The position numbers and the translations under genes were made by a program. The notes below the pieces were generated by a model, which saw only the letters and a list, made by a program, of their open reading frames with translations, was not told the DNA's origin and searched no databases. DNA of 25,991 nucleotides from JBJXGE01 sp046154185 (GTDB lineage Bacteria; Planctomycetota; UBA8108; UBA1146; JAJFFE01). Positions 14,325 to 22,291 of this stretch are shown here, one piece after another. Each line of letters opens with the position of its first letter. Position 1 is the first letter of the stretch. The stretch is taken from contig JBJXGE010000071.1 of NCBI GenBank assembly GCA_046154185.1, positions 1 through 25,991 on the forward strand, written 5' to 3'.

Positions 14325-15302
14325 CTAGACCGAGAGAGGCGCCCGCTCCGCCTCGTATTCGTAGACCCGCTCGACGATCGTGCGGATATCGGTGTTCGGA
14401 GCGTAGCCGATCTCTTGTCGAATGCGCGTGAGATCCGGGACGCGCCGCGGCATATCTTCGAATCCCCGCTCGTACGCCGACTCATAGGGGATTTGCAGGA
14501 TCGGTGAACTCGAGTCCGTGACATTTTGCACGAGTTCGGCGAGCGCTCGGATCGAGATCTCTTGATCGGAACCAATGTTGAATATGCGCCCCACCGTGCC
14601 GGCGCGTTCACTGAGCGCGATCCAACACCGCACGACATCTTCAACCGCCGAGAAACAACGGCTCTGCGTGCCCGGGCCATAGACCGTGATCGGTGAGCCC
14701 TCGAGCGCCTGGCGCACAAAACTCGGCAGCACCATTCCGTAGTGCCCCACTTGCCGAGCACCGACCGTGTTGAAGAGTCGGAAGATCGTCGCGGGCAAAC
14801 CGCGCTCGTGCCAGTAAGCCAAGCACAGAAACTCATCGAGCGCCTTGGAACAGGCGTACGACCAGCGTCCCTTCACCGGTGCGCCCAAGACGAGTTCGCC
14901 GTCTTCCGAGAATGGGAACTGCGTCGACCTCCCGTAGACTTCGCTGGTCGACGCGAAGAAAACGCGTTTGGATTTCTTCGCCGCGTGCTTAAGTACGAGC
15001 TCGGTGCCGTGTGTGTTGGTTTCGATCGTGTGGACGGGACTGCGGATGATGAGCTGGACGCCCACCGCGGCGGCCAAGTGATGCACTTGGTCGGCGGCGT
15101 CGATGAGTCCGGCGAGCCGGTCCTCATTCATGACACTGTCGATGGTGTAGCTGTAACCAGAGTGATGGGAGAGCCGCTCGATGTTCTCGAAACTGCCCGT
15201 CGAAAGATTGTCGAGCACGTGCACGGCGTCGCCGCGCGCCAACAGCGCTTCCGCGAGATAGCTGCCGATGAAGCCGGCGCCACCGGTGATGAGGTGTCTC
15301 AA
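14325..15302 (-). CDS. NAD-dependent nucleotide-sugar epimerase/dehydratase
   Basis: This 325-residue protein is an extended short-chain dehydrogenase. The Rossmann glycine motif GGAGFIG lies at 7-13, an Asp at the end of the second strand (VLDNLSTG) suggests NAD rather than NADP, and the catalytic Ser/Thr lies in FFASTSEVYG near 115-124. The catalytic YxxxK is YACSK at 149-153. The family converts UDP- or GDP-sugars (4-epimerases, 4,6-dehydratases, UDP-glucuronate decarboxylases); the exact substrate cannot be read from sequence. The only start that leaves the N-terminal strand intact is TTG 15302, with a weak GGAA upstream and a stop 22 codons further upstream in frame. It may feed surface glycan synthesis, possibly with the glycosyltransferases at the right of the window. 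Confidence 0.9.
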   Translation of the reverse strand: MRHLITGGAGFIGSYLAEALLARGDAVHVLDNLSTGSFENIERLSHHSGYSYTIDSVMNEDRLAGLIDAADQVHHLAAAVGVQLIIRSPVHTIETNTHGTELVLKHAAKKSKRVFFASTSEVYGRSTQFPFSEDGELVLGAPVKGRWSYACSKALDEFLCLAYWHERGLPATIFRLFNTVGARQVGHYGMVLPSFVRQALEGSPITVYGPGTQSRCFSAVEDVVRCWIALSERAGTVGRIFNIGSDQEISIRALAELVQNVTDSSSPILQIPYESAYERGFEDMPRRVPDLTRIRQEIGYAPNTDIRTIVERVYEYEAERAPLSV

Positions 15303-15325
15303 GAGTCTCAGTTCCGTTTGCCCCC

Positions 15326-15340
15326 TCGGAGCTGCTCCGA
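15326..15340. promoter_or_regulatory. Inverted repeat in the epimerase leader, possible operator
   Basis: TCGGAGC, T, GCTCCGA is a perfect 7+7 inverted repeat with a one-base centre, flanked by two direct copies of TTTGCCC (15317-15323 and 15346-15352). It lies 24 bases upstream of the epimerase TTG start. It could be a dimer-binding operator or an RNA hairpin; no regulator is identified. Confidence 0.3.
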
Positions 15341-15440
15341 CTCCATTTGCCCACGCATGGGCTACCTCTTATTTCGGCAAACGACTCCGCGCGCTTTGGT
15401 CTCGAAATCTAAATCGCGCGCCAGCGCAGCGAAACATTGC

Positions 15441-15468
15441 TTGCGGCGCGAGCCGAGAAACCTATACC
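15441..15468 (+). promoter_or_regulatory. Candidate promoter of prfB-glyA
   Basis: TTGCGG, a 16-base spacer and TATACC lie about 82 bases upstream of the prfB ATG. The match to a sigma70 promoter is reasonable but not strong. The 248-base divergent region 15303-15550 holds no gene. Confidence 0.4.
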
Positions 15469-15550
15469 TTAGGGGCGAAACTGACCCATTCCGGTGTCGC
15501 CGCTACGCTGAGGCGCCCGCGCGCCGGCTTACTCACGCAGAAATCCTCCC

Positions 15551-16663
15551 ATGGAAACGTCGGATACCGAAAATCGACTCAAGGAAACTGAGAGAGTATT
15601 GTTTCGCGTGAAAGATGCGGTCCGATACGACGAACGACGGGCGCGCCTCAAGGTGCTCGAAGCCAGCATGGGCGCCGAAGGATTTTGGAACGACCGCGAA
15701 AATGCGGACAAAGTGATTGAAGAGTTGAAGCGCAACAAGGACGCGATCGAAGACTTGGGCCGCTTTACGGACGAGCTCGAGGATCTCAAGACGCTGTTAG
15801 AGCTGGCGAAAGACGCGAACGATGTGACCACCGCCAGCGAGGTCGAGCGTGGCAGCGTGAAACTCGAGCGTGACGTCGACCAACTTGAGCTCCGCACGCT
15901 GTTGTCGGGCAAATACGACCGCAGCAACTCCTATATGCGCATCAACGCGGGCGCTGGCGGCACGGAGTCTTGCGACTGGGCGGCCATGCTCCGGCGCATG
16001 TACCTCCGTTGGGCGGAACGCAACAATTTCAAAGTGACGATTCTCGATGAGCTGGCAGGCGAGGAAGCCGGCTATCGCAACATCACGATGGTGCTGCGCG
16101 GCAATTATGCCTATGGCTACCTCAAAGGCGAAAACGGCGTGCATCGACTTGTCCGCATCTCGCCGTTCGATGCCAAGAGCAGCCGACACACTTCGTTCGT
16201 GTCGGTTTCTGTCTGGCCCGAGGTCGACGACCTCGACGAAGTTGTTGTCAATGAAGCCGATCTGCGCATCGACACTTACCGTTCGAGCGGCGCCGGCGGT
16301 CAGCACGTCAATACGACGGATTCCGCGGTCCGCATCACCCACATCCCGACGAATATTGTCGTGCAATGCCAGAACGAGCGCTCTCAGCACTCAAACAAGG
16401 CGACCGCCATGCGCATGTTGCAATCCCGCCTCGTGCAACATGAAGGGCAAAAGCTCCAAGATGAAATTTCGAGCTTGAGCGGCGAGAAGGGCAAGATCTC
16501 GTTTGGTAGCCAGATTCGCTCGTACGTGCTGGCCCCGTACAAGATGGTGAAAGACCATCGCGCCGGAGTCGAGACGGGCAACGTCGATCAGGTACTCGAC
16601 GGCGATCTCGCTTTCTTGATCGAAGCGAACTTACGGCTCGCCGCGCGCTCGACTAACCCGTAG
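15551..16663 (+). CDS. prfB: Peptide chain release factor 2
   Basis: This 370-residue factor recognises UGA and UAA stop codons and triggers peptidyl-tRNA hydrolysis on the ribosome. The tripeptide anticodon SPF is at 204-206 (RISPFDAKSSRHTSF), which separates RF2 from RF1. The catalytic GGQ lies at 249-251 in SSGAGGQHVNTTDSAVRI. The N-terminal helical domain (YDERRARLKVLEASM, EGFWNDRE) is complete. The frame is uninterrupted from the ATG, so the programmed +1 frameshift with an in-frame TGA near codon 26, seen in many bacteria, is absent. The ATG has no clear Shine-Dalgarno sequence. glyA follows 22 bases downstream on the same strand, probably co-transcribed. Confidence 0.97.
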   Translation: METSDTENRLKETERVLFRVKDAVRYDERRARLKVLEASMGAEGFWNDRENADKVIEELKRNKDAIEDLGRFTDELEDLKTLLELAKDANDVTTASEVERGSVKLERDVDQLELRTLLSGKYDRSNSYMRINAGAGGTESCDWAAMLRRMYLRWAERNNFKVTILDELAGEEAGYRNITMVLRGNYAYGYLKGENGVHRLVRISPFDAKSSRHTSFVSVSVWPEVDDLDEVVVNEADLRIDTYRSSGAGGQHVNTTDSAVRITHIPTNIVVQCQNERSQHSNKATAMRMLQSRLVQHEGQKLQDEISSLSGEKGKISFGSQIRSYVLAPYKMVKDHRAGVETGNVDQVLDGDLAFLIEANLRLAARSTNP

Positions 16664-16685
16664 CAAGAAGCAGGAAAGGTGTTTG

Positions 16686-17921
16686 ATGGACGCCCTCGCT
16701 CGCCACGACTCGGAGATTGCGCGACTCATCGAAGCCGAAGAGCGCCGGCAGGAAAACGCGATCAACCTCATCGCGAGCGAGAACTTGGTCAGCCGCGCGG
16801 TACTCGAGGCGCAAGGGTCCGTGCTCACGAACAAATACGCAGAGGGCTACCCGGGTAAACGTTATTACGGCGGCTGCGAGCTGGTCGACCAGGTCGAAGC
16901 TATCGCGATCGAGCGCGCGAAGAAACTCTTCGGCGCCGAGCACGCCAATGTGCAACCGCATTCTGGCACGCAGGCGAATCTCGCTGCTTATGCCGCGGTG
17001 CTCAAACCGGGCGACAAAGTAGTGGCGATGGATCTCGCGCACGGCGGCCATCTTTCGCATGGCTCGAAAGTCAGCTTTACGGGCAAGGCCTATGAGTTTC
17101 GCCATTATCAGTTGAACGAGAAGACGGAACGTATTGACCTCGAATTGGTCCGCAAAGCTGCGCGCGAAATGCGTCCAAAACTCATCGTCGCCGGCGCGAG
17201 CGCCTATCCGCGCATCATCGACTTCGCTGGCTTTGCCGAGGTGGCGCGCGAAGTCGAGGCGTTACTGATGGTCGATATGGCGCACATCGCAGGACTCGTC
17301 GCAACCGGACAGCATCCGAGCCCCGTGCCGCACGCGGATATCGTGACGACCACGACTCACAAGACGCTGCGGGGACCGCGCAGCGGGATGATCCTCTGTA
17401 AGGAAGCGCTGGCCAAAAAAGTAAACTCGGCGGTGTTCCCCGGCAATCAGGGCGGCCCGCTCATGCATCTCGTCGCGGCGCGCGCCGTTTGTTTCAAGGA
17501 AGCCGCGGAACCTGCCTTCCAGCGCTATAGCGCCAATTTGGTCGCGAATTGCAAGCGCCTCGGTGAGGTGTTGGCAGCCGAGGGTTTGCGACTGATCACC
17601 GGCGGCACCGACAATCACATGGTGCTGGTCGATGTGCGAAATTTCGGCATCACTGGAGACATCGGCGAGAACGCGCTGTCACGCGCCGGCATCGTCGTCA
17701 ATAAGAACATGATCCCGTTCGATCCCAATCCGCCGGTGACGCCGAGCGGATTGAGAATCGGCACACCGACCATCACAAGTCGCGGGATGGGACTCGAAGA
17801 ATCGGCGCAAATCGCCCGCTGGATCGTGCGCGTTCTGCGCGCGCCGGCCGACGCCGCCGTCGCGAAGAGCGTCGGCGCCGAAGTGCGTGAATTGTGCACT
17901 CGGTTTCCGAACCGCGTTTGA
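16686..17921 (+). CDS. glyA: Serine hydroxymethyltransferase
   Basis: This 411-residue cytoplasmic PLP enzyme interconverts serine plus tetrahydrofolate with glycine plus 5,10-methylene-tetrahydrofolate. The N-terminus contains NLIASEN and TNKYAEGYPGKRYYGG, and PHSGTQAN (91-98) and DLAHGGHLSHG follow. The Schiff-base lysine is K226 in TTTTHKTLRGPRSG, and GNQGGPLMH lies further on. Length and motifs are those of the standard bacterial enzyme. ATG 16686 is preferred over the TTG just before it, with AGGAAAGG a suitable distance upstream. It lies 22 bases after prfB and converges on trpS with only ten bases between the two stop codons. Confidence 0.97.
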   Translation: MDALARHDSEIARLIEAEERRQENAINLIASENLVSRAVLEAQGSVLTNKYAEGYPGKRYYGGCELVDQVEAIAIERAKKLFGAEHANVQPHSGTQANLAAYAAVLKPGDKVVAMDLAHGGHLSHGSKVSFTGKAYEFRHYQLNEKTERIDLELVRKAAREMRPKLIVAGASAYPRIIDFAGFAEVAREVEALLMVDMAHIAGLVATGQHPSPVPHADIVTTTTHKTLRGPRSGMILCKEALAKKVNSAVFPGNQGGPLMHLVAARAVCFKEAAEPAFQRYSANLVANCKRLGEVLAAEGLRLITGGTDNHMVLVDVRNFGITGDIGENALSRAGIVVNKNMIPFDPNPPVTPSGLRIGTPTITSRGMGLEESAQIARWIVRVLRAPADAAVAKSVGAEVRELCTRFPNRV

Positions 17922-17931
17922 CGCGCGCCGA

Positions 17932-18945
17932 CTACGTCATTCGCGCTGAAATCCCTGTCAGCGCGCGGACCCGATCCATGGTCTCTTCGACGATCGGGCG
18001 CACGCGTTTGGCGCCAGCGACGAGAATCTCCTCGACGTCGGCCGGGTTTTTCTCGAGCTTTGCGCGCCGCGCCCGCGCCGCGGCGAAGTAATCGAGAAAC
18101 GCGGCATTGAGCTCTTGCTTGGCGGCGCCATAGCCGTAACCGCCGGCGCGCAGTCGCGCCGCCATCTGCGCGGTGCGTTCGGCGCCGGCGACGAGCGCAT
18201 AAAGTTCGTAAATAACGTTTCCGACCGGTTCCTTCTTGTCTTCGACTCCCGCTGAATCCGTCACGATTCGACTGATCGTCTGCTTGACCTTCTGCTCGCT
18301 TTCAAACACACCGATGTCGTTGCCGTACGACTTACCCATTTTCCGGCCGTCGATTCCAGGCACTTTCGCTACGGCTTCGACGATATGCGCGTTCGGGAGT
18401 GGAAAGTACTCGCCGTAGGTGAGATTGAACTTCACGGCGATGTCGCGCGTCACTTCGACGTGCTGCTTCTGGTCCTGTCCGACCGGAACGAGGTGCGAAC
18501 GCGGCAGCAGGATGTCCGCCGCCATCAAGACCGGGTATGCGAAGAGTCCATGATCCGGCGACAGCCCTTGCGCGACCTTGTCCTTGTAGGCGTGACAACG
18601 CTCGAGCAGTCCCATCGGCGTGAGCGTCGACAGAATCCACGTCAGCTCGCACACCTCCGGAACATCGCACTGGCGATAGAGCGTCGAAGTGTTTGGATCG
18701 AGGCCGAGCGCCAAGTAATCGAGCGCGACGGCGCGCGTGTTGGCCGTCAACGCTTCACGATTTCGCACGCTATTGAGTCCGTGATAATTCGCGATGAAAT
18801 AAAACGACTCGACGCGTTCGCCAGGCTGGCCACCGAGGTCGACCACGCGCGCAGTCGGCAAGTCAATCCACTGGCGTATCGCGCCGAAGTAGTTGCCGAG
18901 ATGGACGCCGCCCGCCGAAGGTGTGAGGCCCGAAAGTACCCGCAT
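17932..18945 (-). CDS. trpS: Tryptophanyl-tRNA synthetase
   Basis: This class Ic synthetase of about 337 residues charges tRNA-Trp. The HIGH-type motif is HLGN at 15-18 (SAGGVHLGNYFGAIRQW), VLMAADILL and VGQDQKQHVE line the adenylate pocket, and the KMSKS loop reads KMGKS at 202-206 (GRKMGKSYGND). The start is ATG 18945, which fits the family N-terminus (RVLSG) and has AGGAAG about seven bases upstream; the longer frame to 18978 adds residues not seen in the family. The short segment ARVVDLGGQPGERVE near 32-46 is a small insertion before the FYFIANYHGL strand. It is transcribed against glyA and diverges from the DUF502 gene. Confidence 0.95.
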   Translation of the reverse strand: MRVLSGLTPSAGGVHLGNYFGAIRQWIDLPTARVVDLGGQPGERVESFYFIANYHGLNSVRNREALTANTRAVALDYLALGLDPNTSTLYRQCDVPEVCELTWILSTLTPMGLLERCHAYKDKVAQGLSPDHGLFAYPVLMAADILLPRSHLVPVGQDQKQHVEVTRDIAVKFNLTYGEYFPLPNAHIVEAVAKVPGIDGRKMGKSYGNDIGVFESEQKVKQTISRIVTDSAGVEDKKEPVGNVIYELYALVAGAERTAQMAARLRAGGYGYGAAKQELNAAFLDYFAAARARRAKLEKNPADVEEILVAGAKRVRPIVEETMDRVRALTGISARMT

Positions 18946-19115
18946 GTGATCACTTCCTGCGCAGTCGAATGGTGTCAACGTCTGAGACGATCCAGTGCGC
19001 GCGGCATGCTAACGATCCGCGCTGTCGTTGACAAACCGTGCGTAGTGTTCGTCCGAACCTCGCGCATTGCGCCGACCGCCGCCGTCTGCCAAAGTGAGCC
19101 GCGCAAGGAGCCTTC

Positions 19116-19928
19116 ATGTCACAGCGACGGCAAAGCTGGTATCGACGCCTATTTTTCGCAGGCATTGCGACCCTCCTGCCCACGATCCTCACTATCTCCG
19201 TGCTCGCTATCTGCTACGACTTCTTGCAACAGCGCATCGCAGCGCCATTGACACAGCAATTGGAGCGAGCGCTGAAAACCGACTTCGCGCGGCAGTGGTA
19301 TTGGGAGTGGTTGCTGCACACGCCATCGTGGCAACTCGATGAAGTGAAAGACAGCAGCGAGCGTCCTCAGGAGCTGGCGCGCATGCCGGATCTGCCGTTC
19401 ACCGAAATGGTGGATGCGCACGTGCCCAACTGGCTCGGCTTCCTTTGCGCGCTCGTGCTCGTGCTCTCGGTCGGATTCGTGATCAAAGGCTACCTCGGCC
19501 GGCAGTTATTGCGCGCCCTCGAGGCGACGCTCTTGCGCGTGCCCATCATTCGCGTGATCTACCCCTACGCGAAACAACTCACGGACTTTTTCTTCGAGGA
19601 CAAGAAGAAAATCGCGTATGACCGAGCCGTCGCCGTTGAGTACCCACGCGCCGGCATTTACTCGCTCGGCTTTATCACGAACGACGGACTGCGCGAGGTG
19701 TCGGCGGCCGCTGGCGCCGAACTTGTAACGGTCTTCATGCCGTCGAGTCCGACGCCAATGACGGGGTACACGATCCTCGTTCCGAAGCGAGATGTCATCC
19801 ATCTGACGCTGAACGTCGACGAAGCGCTTCGGTTTCTGATCACGGGCGGCGTGATCATGCCACCGAGCCAGGCGCCCGCAAAAGCGCTAGCGCCGCAACG
19901 CGACGGGAGCGGCGGGTCGGCCCCGTAA
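19116..19928 (+). CDS. DUF502 family inner-membrane protein
   Basis: This 270-residue protein has two membrane helices, near 13-36 (FAGIATLLPTILTISVLAIC) and 92-115 (FLCALVLVLSVGFVIKGYLG). The soluble C-terminal part carries the family pattern: RVPIIRVIYPYAKQLTDFFF, then GIYSLGFITNDG, VFMPSSPTPMTGYTILVPK and LRFLITGGVIMPP. These segments match DUF502, a widespread bacterial family without an established biochemical role. AAGGAG lies a few bases before the ATG. Two further plus-strand genes follow at 40 and 24 bases, so an operon is likely. Confidence 0.88.
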   Translation: MSQRRQSWYRRLFFAGIATLLPTILTISVLAICYDFLQQRIAAPLTQQLERALKTDFARQWYWEWLLHTPSWQLDEVKDSSERPQELARMPDLPFTEMVDAHVPNWLGFLCALVLVLSVGFVIKGYLGRQLLRALEATLLRVPIIRVIYPYAKQLTDFFFEDKKKIAYDRAVAVEYPRAGIYSLGFITNDGLREVSAAAGAELVTVFMPSSPTPMTGYTILVPKRDVIHLTLNVDEALRFLITGGVIMPPSQAPAKALAPQRDGSGGSAP

Positions 19929-19956
19929 TTCGGCCGGCCCCCGGCCAACTTGGCGC

Positions 19957-19961
19957 AGGAG
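19957..19961 (+). promoter_or_regulatory. Ribosome-binding site pointing to a CTG start codon
   Basis: AGGAG followed by a seven-base spacer leads exactly to CTG 19969. No ATG, GTG or TTG stands at this distance. Confidence 0.55.
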
Positions 19962-19968
19962 ATTCGCC

Positions 19969-20331
19969 CTGAGCACGTCCAAAGAACTCGCGATCGAGTT
20001 GTTTTTTGACCTCGCGTTTGTCTACCGGCGCGTCGCAAGCGACGTTCGAGCGCTAGCGAAAAGCGAACGGCCGCTGGTCGAGACCGAAAACCTGATTCGC
20101 AACACGGCGGTAGCCGGTTCGATCGTGCTCGAGTTCCTGCGCGACAAGTGGCGAGACCGGTCCGACGAGATCGCTTTCGCCAAAGGGACGACGTCTGCGC
20201 TCAAGGAAATCGTCGCGAGCCACGACTGCGGCCGCGCCGCGAATCGCGAAATCGTCGCCGCCGGACTCACGATCGCCGCGCGCGCACTCGACTCGGCCGG
20301 CCACCTGTTGCAGCAGCCAGTCACGAGCTGA
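19969..20331 (+). CDS. Small helical protein of unknown function, probably CTG-initiated
   Basis: A protein of about 120 residues, predicted all-helical and charged, with no signal peptide or membrane helix. It begins (L/M)STSKELAIELFFDLAFVY and has a later helix with NREIVAAGLTIAARALDSAG. I recognise no family. The usual-codon start is TTG 19999, which lacks any ribosome-binding site and would truncate the first helix. CTG 19969 has AGGAG seven bases upstream and gives a clean N-terminus, so I prefer it. The frame is also open further upstream into the preceding gene, without other plausible starts. It lies between the DUF502 and DUF5995 genes and is probably co-transcribed with both. Confidence 0.68.
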   Translation: MSTSKELAIELFFDLAFVYRRVASDVRALAKSERPLVETENLIRNTAVAGSIVLEFLRDKWRDRSDEIAFAKGTTSALKEIVASHDCGRAANREIVAAGLTIAARALDSAGHLLQQPVTS

Positions 20332-20355
20332 CATCCTTCGGCGCAAAAGGAGTTC

Positions 20356-21108
20356 ATGAAATCGCCCACTCCGGTCGCGAACCTCACAGAAGTCTTGAGC
20401 CAGCTCGATGCGATCGTCGTGGACACGCACGCCGAGTCTTCGCGACTCGGCTACTTCGCCACGCTTTACCGTCGAGTGACGAGACGCGTGGCGCAAGGCA
20501 TCACGGCTGGCACTTTCGATGACGGAGCGCGCATGGACCGTCTCGACACCAACTTTGCCAACCGCTACTTCGCCGCGTTGAGCGCGCATCTCAGGGGCCA
20601 GCCGACGCCGAAGGCCTGGGCCGTGGCGTTCAGAGCGGTGGCCGACGGGAAAACCATCGCGCTGCAACATCTCCTCCTCGGTATGAACGCCCACATCAAC
20701 GTCGATCTCGGCGCGGCGGTGGCGGAGGTCGCCCCGGGCAATGATGTGAAACGGGACTTCGACCGCATCGGCGAACTCTTGAGCGAGATGATCGACAAAG
20801 TCCAAGCGGACCTCGGCGCCGTCTCGCCCCGCCTCGCCGAAGTCGATCAATTGGCGGGCGCGGCCGACGAGCACCTTGCGGTCTTCAGCATCCGAGCCGC
20901 GCGCGACGATGCCTGGGTCCTCGCGAAGTCGCTAGCGCTGACGCCCCCACCGCTTCGTCCATTCGTCGAGTCGCTAGCGGACCAGAAAGCCGCATTCCTC
21001 GGCCGAGTACTGGCGCATCCGCCGCCTCCCGCACGGGCTCTCATTGCGATCGTGCGCGCGGCAGAAAGTCCCAACGTCAAAAAAGTGATCGACATCCTGG
21101 CGAGCTGA
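20356..21108 (+). CDS. DUF5995 family protein
   Basis: This 250-residue soluble, mostly helical protein carries the segments typical of DUF5995: FATLYRRVTRRVAQGITAG, then MDRLDTNFANRYFAAL, a short WAVAF region, and ALQHLLLGMNAHINVDLGAA. The conserved QHLLLGMNAHIN contains His residues and an Asn that could bind metal, which is inference. The biochemical function of the family is not known to me. The ATG has AAAGGAG five bases before it. It is the last gene of the trio, and tRNA-Pro on the opposite strand follows. Confidence 0.82.
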   Translation: MKSPTPVANLTEVLSQLDAIVVDTHAESSRLGYFATLYRRVTRRVAQGITAGTFDDGARMDRLDTNFANRYFAALSAHLRGQPTPKAWAVAFRAVADGKTIALQHLLLGMNAHINVDLGAAVAEVAPGNDVKRDFDRIGELLSEMIDKVQADLGAVSPRLAEVDQLAGAADEHLAVFSIRAARDDAWVLAKSLALTPPPLRPFVESLADQKAAFLGRVLAHPPPPARALIAIVRAAESPNVKKVIDILAS

Positions 21109-21180
21109 TGCGGTCGCCGGAGCTGACGTGCGACGCGGGCTGTCCTTCCCGACCGCAAAGGCATCCCGTGTCTAGAGTCG

Positions 21181-21218
21181 GTCCTGATAAGAACCTGGTG
21201 AGAATCTGTCCTGATAAA
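21181..21218. repeat. Short direct repeat at the 3' side of tRNA-Pro
   Basis: GTCCTGATAA occurs at 21181-21190 and again at 21209-21218, 28 bases apart, three bases beyond the encoded CCA of tRNA-Pro. No integrase or other mobile gene is adjacent. It may be the remnant of an attachment site or a binding site. Confidence 0.4.
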
Positions 21219-21221
21219 AAA

Positions 21222-21299
21222 TGGTCGGGCTGGCGAGATTTGAACTCGCGACCCCCACCCCCCCAGAGTGGTGCGCTAGCCAGACTGCGCTACAGCCCG
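21222..21299 (-). tRNA. tRNA-Pro (anticodon GGG)
   Basis: A 78-base cloverleaf on the minus strand with encoded CCA. The acceptor is CGGGCTG/CAGCCCG with the C1-G72 pair typical of bacterial proline tRNAs, the D-stem GCGC/GCGC, the anticodon stem CCACT/GGTGG with loop CTGGGGG (G34-G36, G37), and the T-arm GCGAG-TTCAAAT-CTCGC. A run of six T follows the CCA on the minus strand. Confidence 0.93.
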
Positions 21300-21324
21300 A
21301 TCGATTGCAAAATGTGAAGGCGCA

Positions 21325-21352
21325 ATACTAAGCTCGCGGGACGGCAGGTCAA
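21325..21352 (-). promoter_or_regulatory. Candidate promoter of tRNA-Pro
   Basis: On the minus strand TTGACC (21352-21347), a 16-base spacer and TAGTAT (21330-21325) lie about 25 bases upstream of the tRNA 5' end. The -35 box is identical to that of tRNA-fMet. Confidence 0.6.
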
Positions 21353-21427
21353 CCCCCCACTGGAAGTGCTGCTCGGCGGCGAGCACGCGCGGGTTCACGC
21401 GTCAAGTTCAACGAATGTGGAGCGTGC

Positions 21428-22291
21428 ATGGCGGAGTCGCTACCCGACGGATTCGCCGACCATCGCGAGCCGAACGGACGGCGCGTGTACTTTCGCGCCG
21501 ATTTGGCCGCGCCGCTCGCTGCGCTCGGATTTCTGTCCGGCACGTGTCGATTACCGGCGACCGGGAGGATTGCCGGTCGCGGGTCGCACTCGATCTACGA
21601 ACTACCCGATCACGCGATGCACGTCATTTGGAAACACTGTCGACGCGGCGGCATGATCGAGCCCTTGCTCGGTGATCGGCATTGGAACGTGCGTCGGTTC
21701 TTGGACGAACTGCGCCTCACCGAACGCGCGCGCAGGGCCGGACTGCGGGTCGCAGAAATCGTCGGCCTCGCGATCGCCGGCGACACCGGCCGCTGGAAGC
21801 GGGTCGAGATTCTCACGCGTCTGGAGCCCGATGCGGTCGACCTCGCGGAGGCATTGTCGAGCGCCCAACTCTCGACCGACCTGCGCCGCGCGATCCTGCT
21901 CGCAGCCGCAACGGAGCTGCGACGTTTTCATGGACTCGGGTTTCTACACGGTGATTTGAATGTCAAAAACTTGTTGTGGCGACAGCGCGAGTCCGCCGAC
22001 GTCGAAGTGATCTTGATCGATCTCGATCCCGCCGGTACGCGATTGACTCTGAGTGGTCACACCGCGCAAGGCAACTTGTTGCGCCTCCTGCGCTCTTACT
22101 ACAAAGGGCTCCGCCGCCAAGAATGGCATCTGAGCCGCACCGAGTTGTTGCGGTTCGCTTTGCGTTACTTTCGCGGCGATCACACGAGTCTTCGCGACCT
22201 GTGGCGTACACTCCGACGCCGCGGCTGGTTGCGAAAATTGCAACTCGACGAACTCACCGCTCCCGACCAACAGCGAAGGCTTCAGCTGTGA
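21428..22291 (+). CDS. Kdo/LPS-core-type sugar kinase (lipopolysaccharide kinase family)
   Basis: This 287-residue protein belongs to the small-kinase fold used for phosphorylating lipopolysaccharide core sugars (KdkA/WaaP family). The glycine-rich segment is GRIAGRGSHSIYEL near 46-59, and the catalytic-lysine region reads VIWKHCRRGGMIEPLLGDRH (K69). The catalytic loop is HGDLNVKN at 174-181, and the metal-binding motif is LIDLDPAG near 196-203, in place of the more usual DFD. The RRGG plus LLGDR arrangement resembles KdkA, the Kdo kinase. GGAG lies five bases before the ATG. The stop overlaps the mqnA GTG by four bases. Glycosyltransferases downstream support a surface-glycan role. The substrate is inferred, not proven. 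Confidence 0.82.
   Translation: MAESLPDGFADHREPNGRRVYFRADLAAPLAALGFLSGTCRLPATGRIAGRGSHSIYELPDHAMHVIWKHCRRGGMIEPLLGDRHWNVRRFLDELRLTERARRAGLRVAEIVGLAIAGDTGRWKRVEILTRLEPDAVDLAEALSSAQLSTDLRRAILLAAATELRRFHGLGFLHGDLNVKNLLWRQRESADVEVILIDLDPAGTRLTLSGHTAQGNLLRLLRSYYKGLRRQEWHLSRTELLRFALRYFRGDHTSLRDLWRTLRRRGWLRKLQLDELTAPDQQRRLQL

Noticed and set aside
19028..19056. TTGACA upstream of the DUF502 gene as a promoter
   Set aside because: The -35 hexamer is perfect, but the sequence 17 bases later (GTCCGA) is not a -10 box.
21108..21317. Short plus-strand frame containing KWSGWRDLNSRPP
   Set aside because: This is the translated complement of tRNA-Pro, a common annotation artefact.
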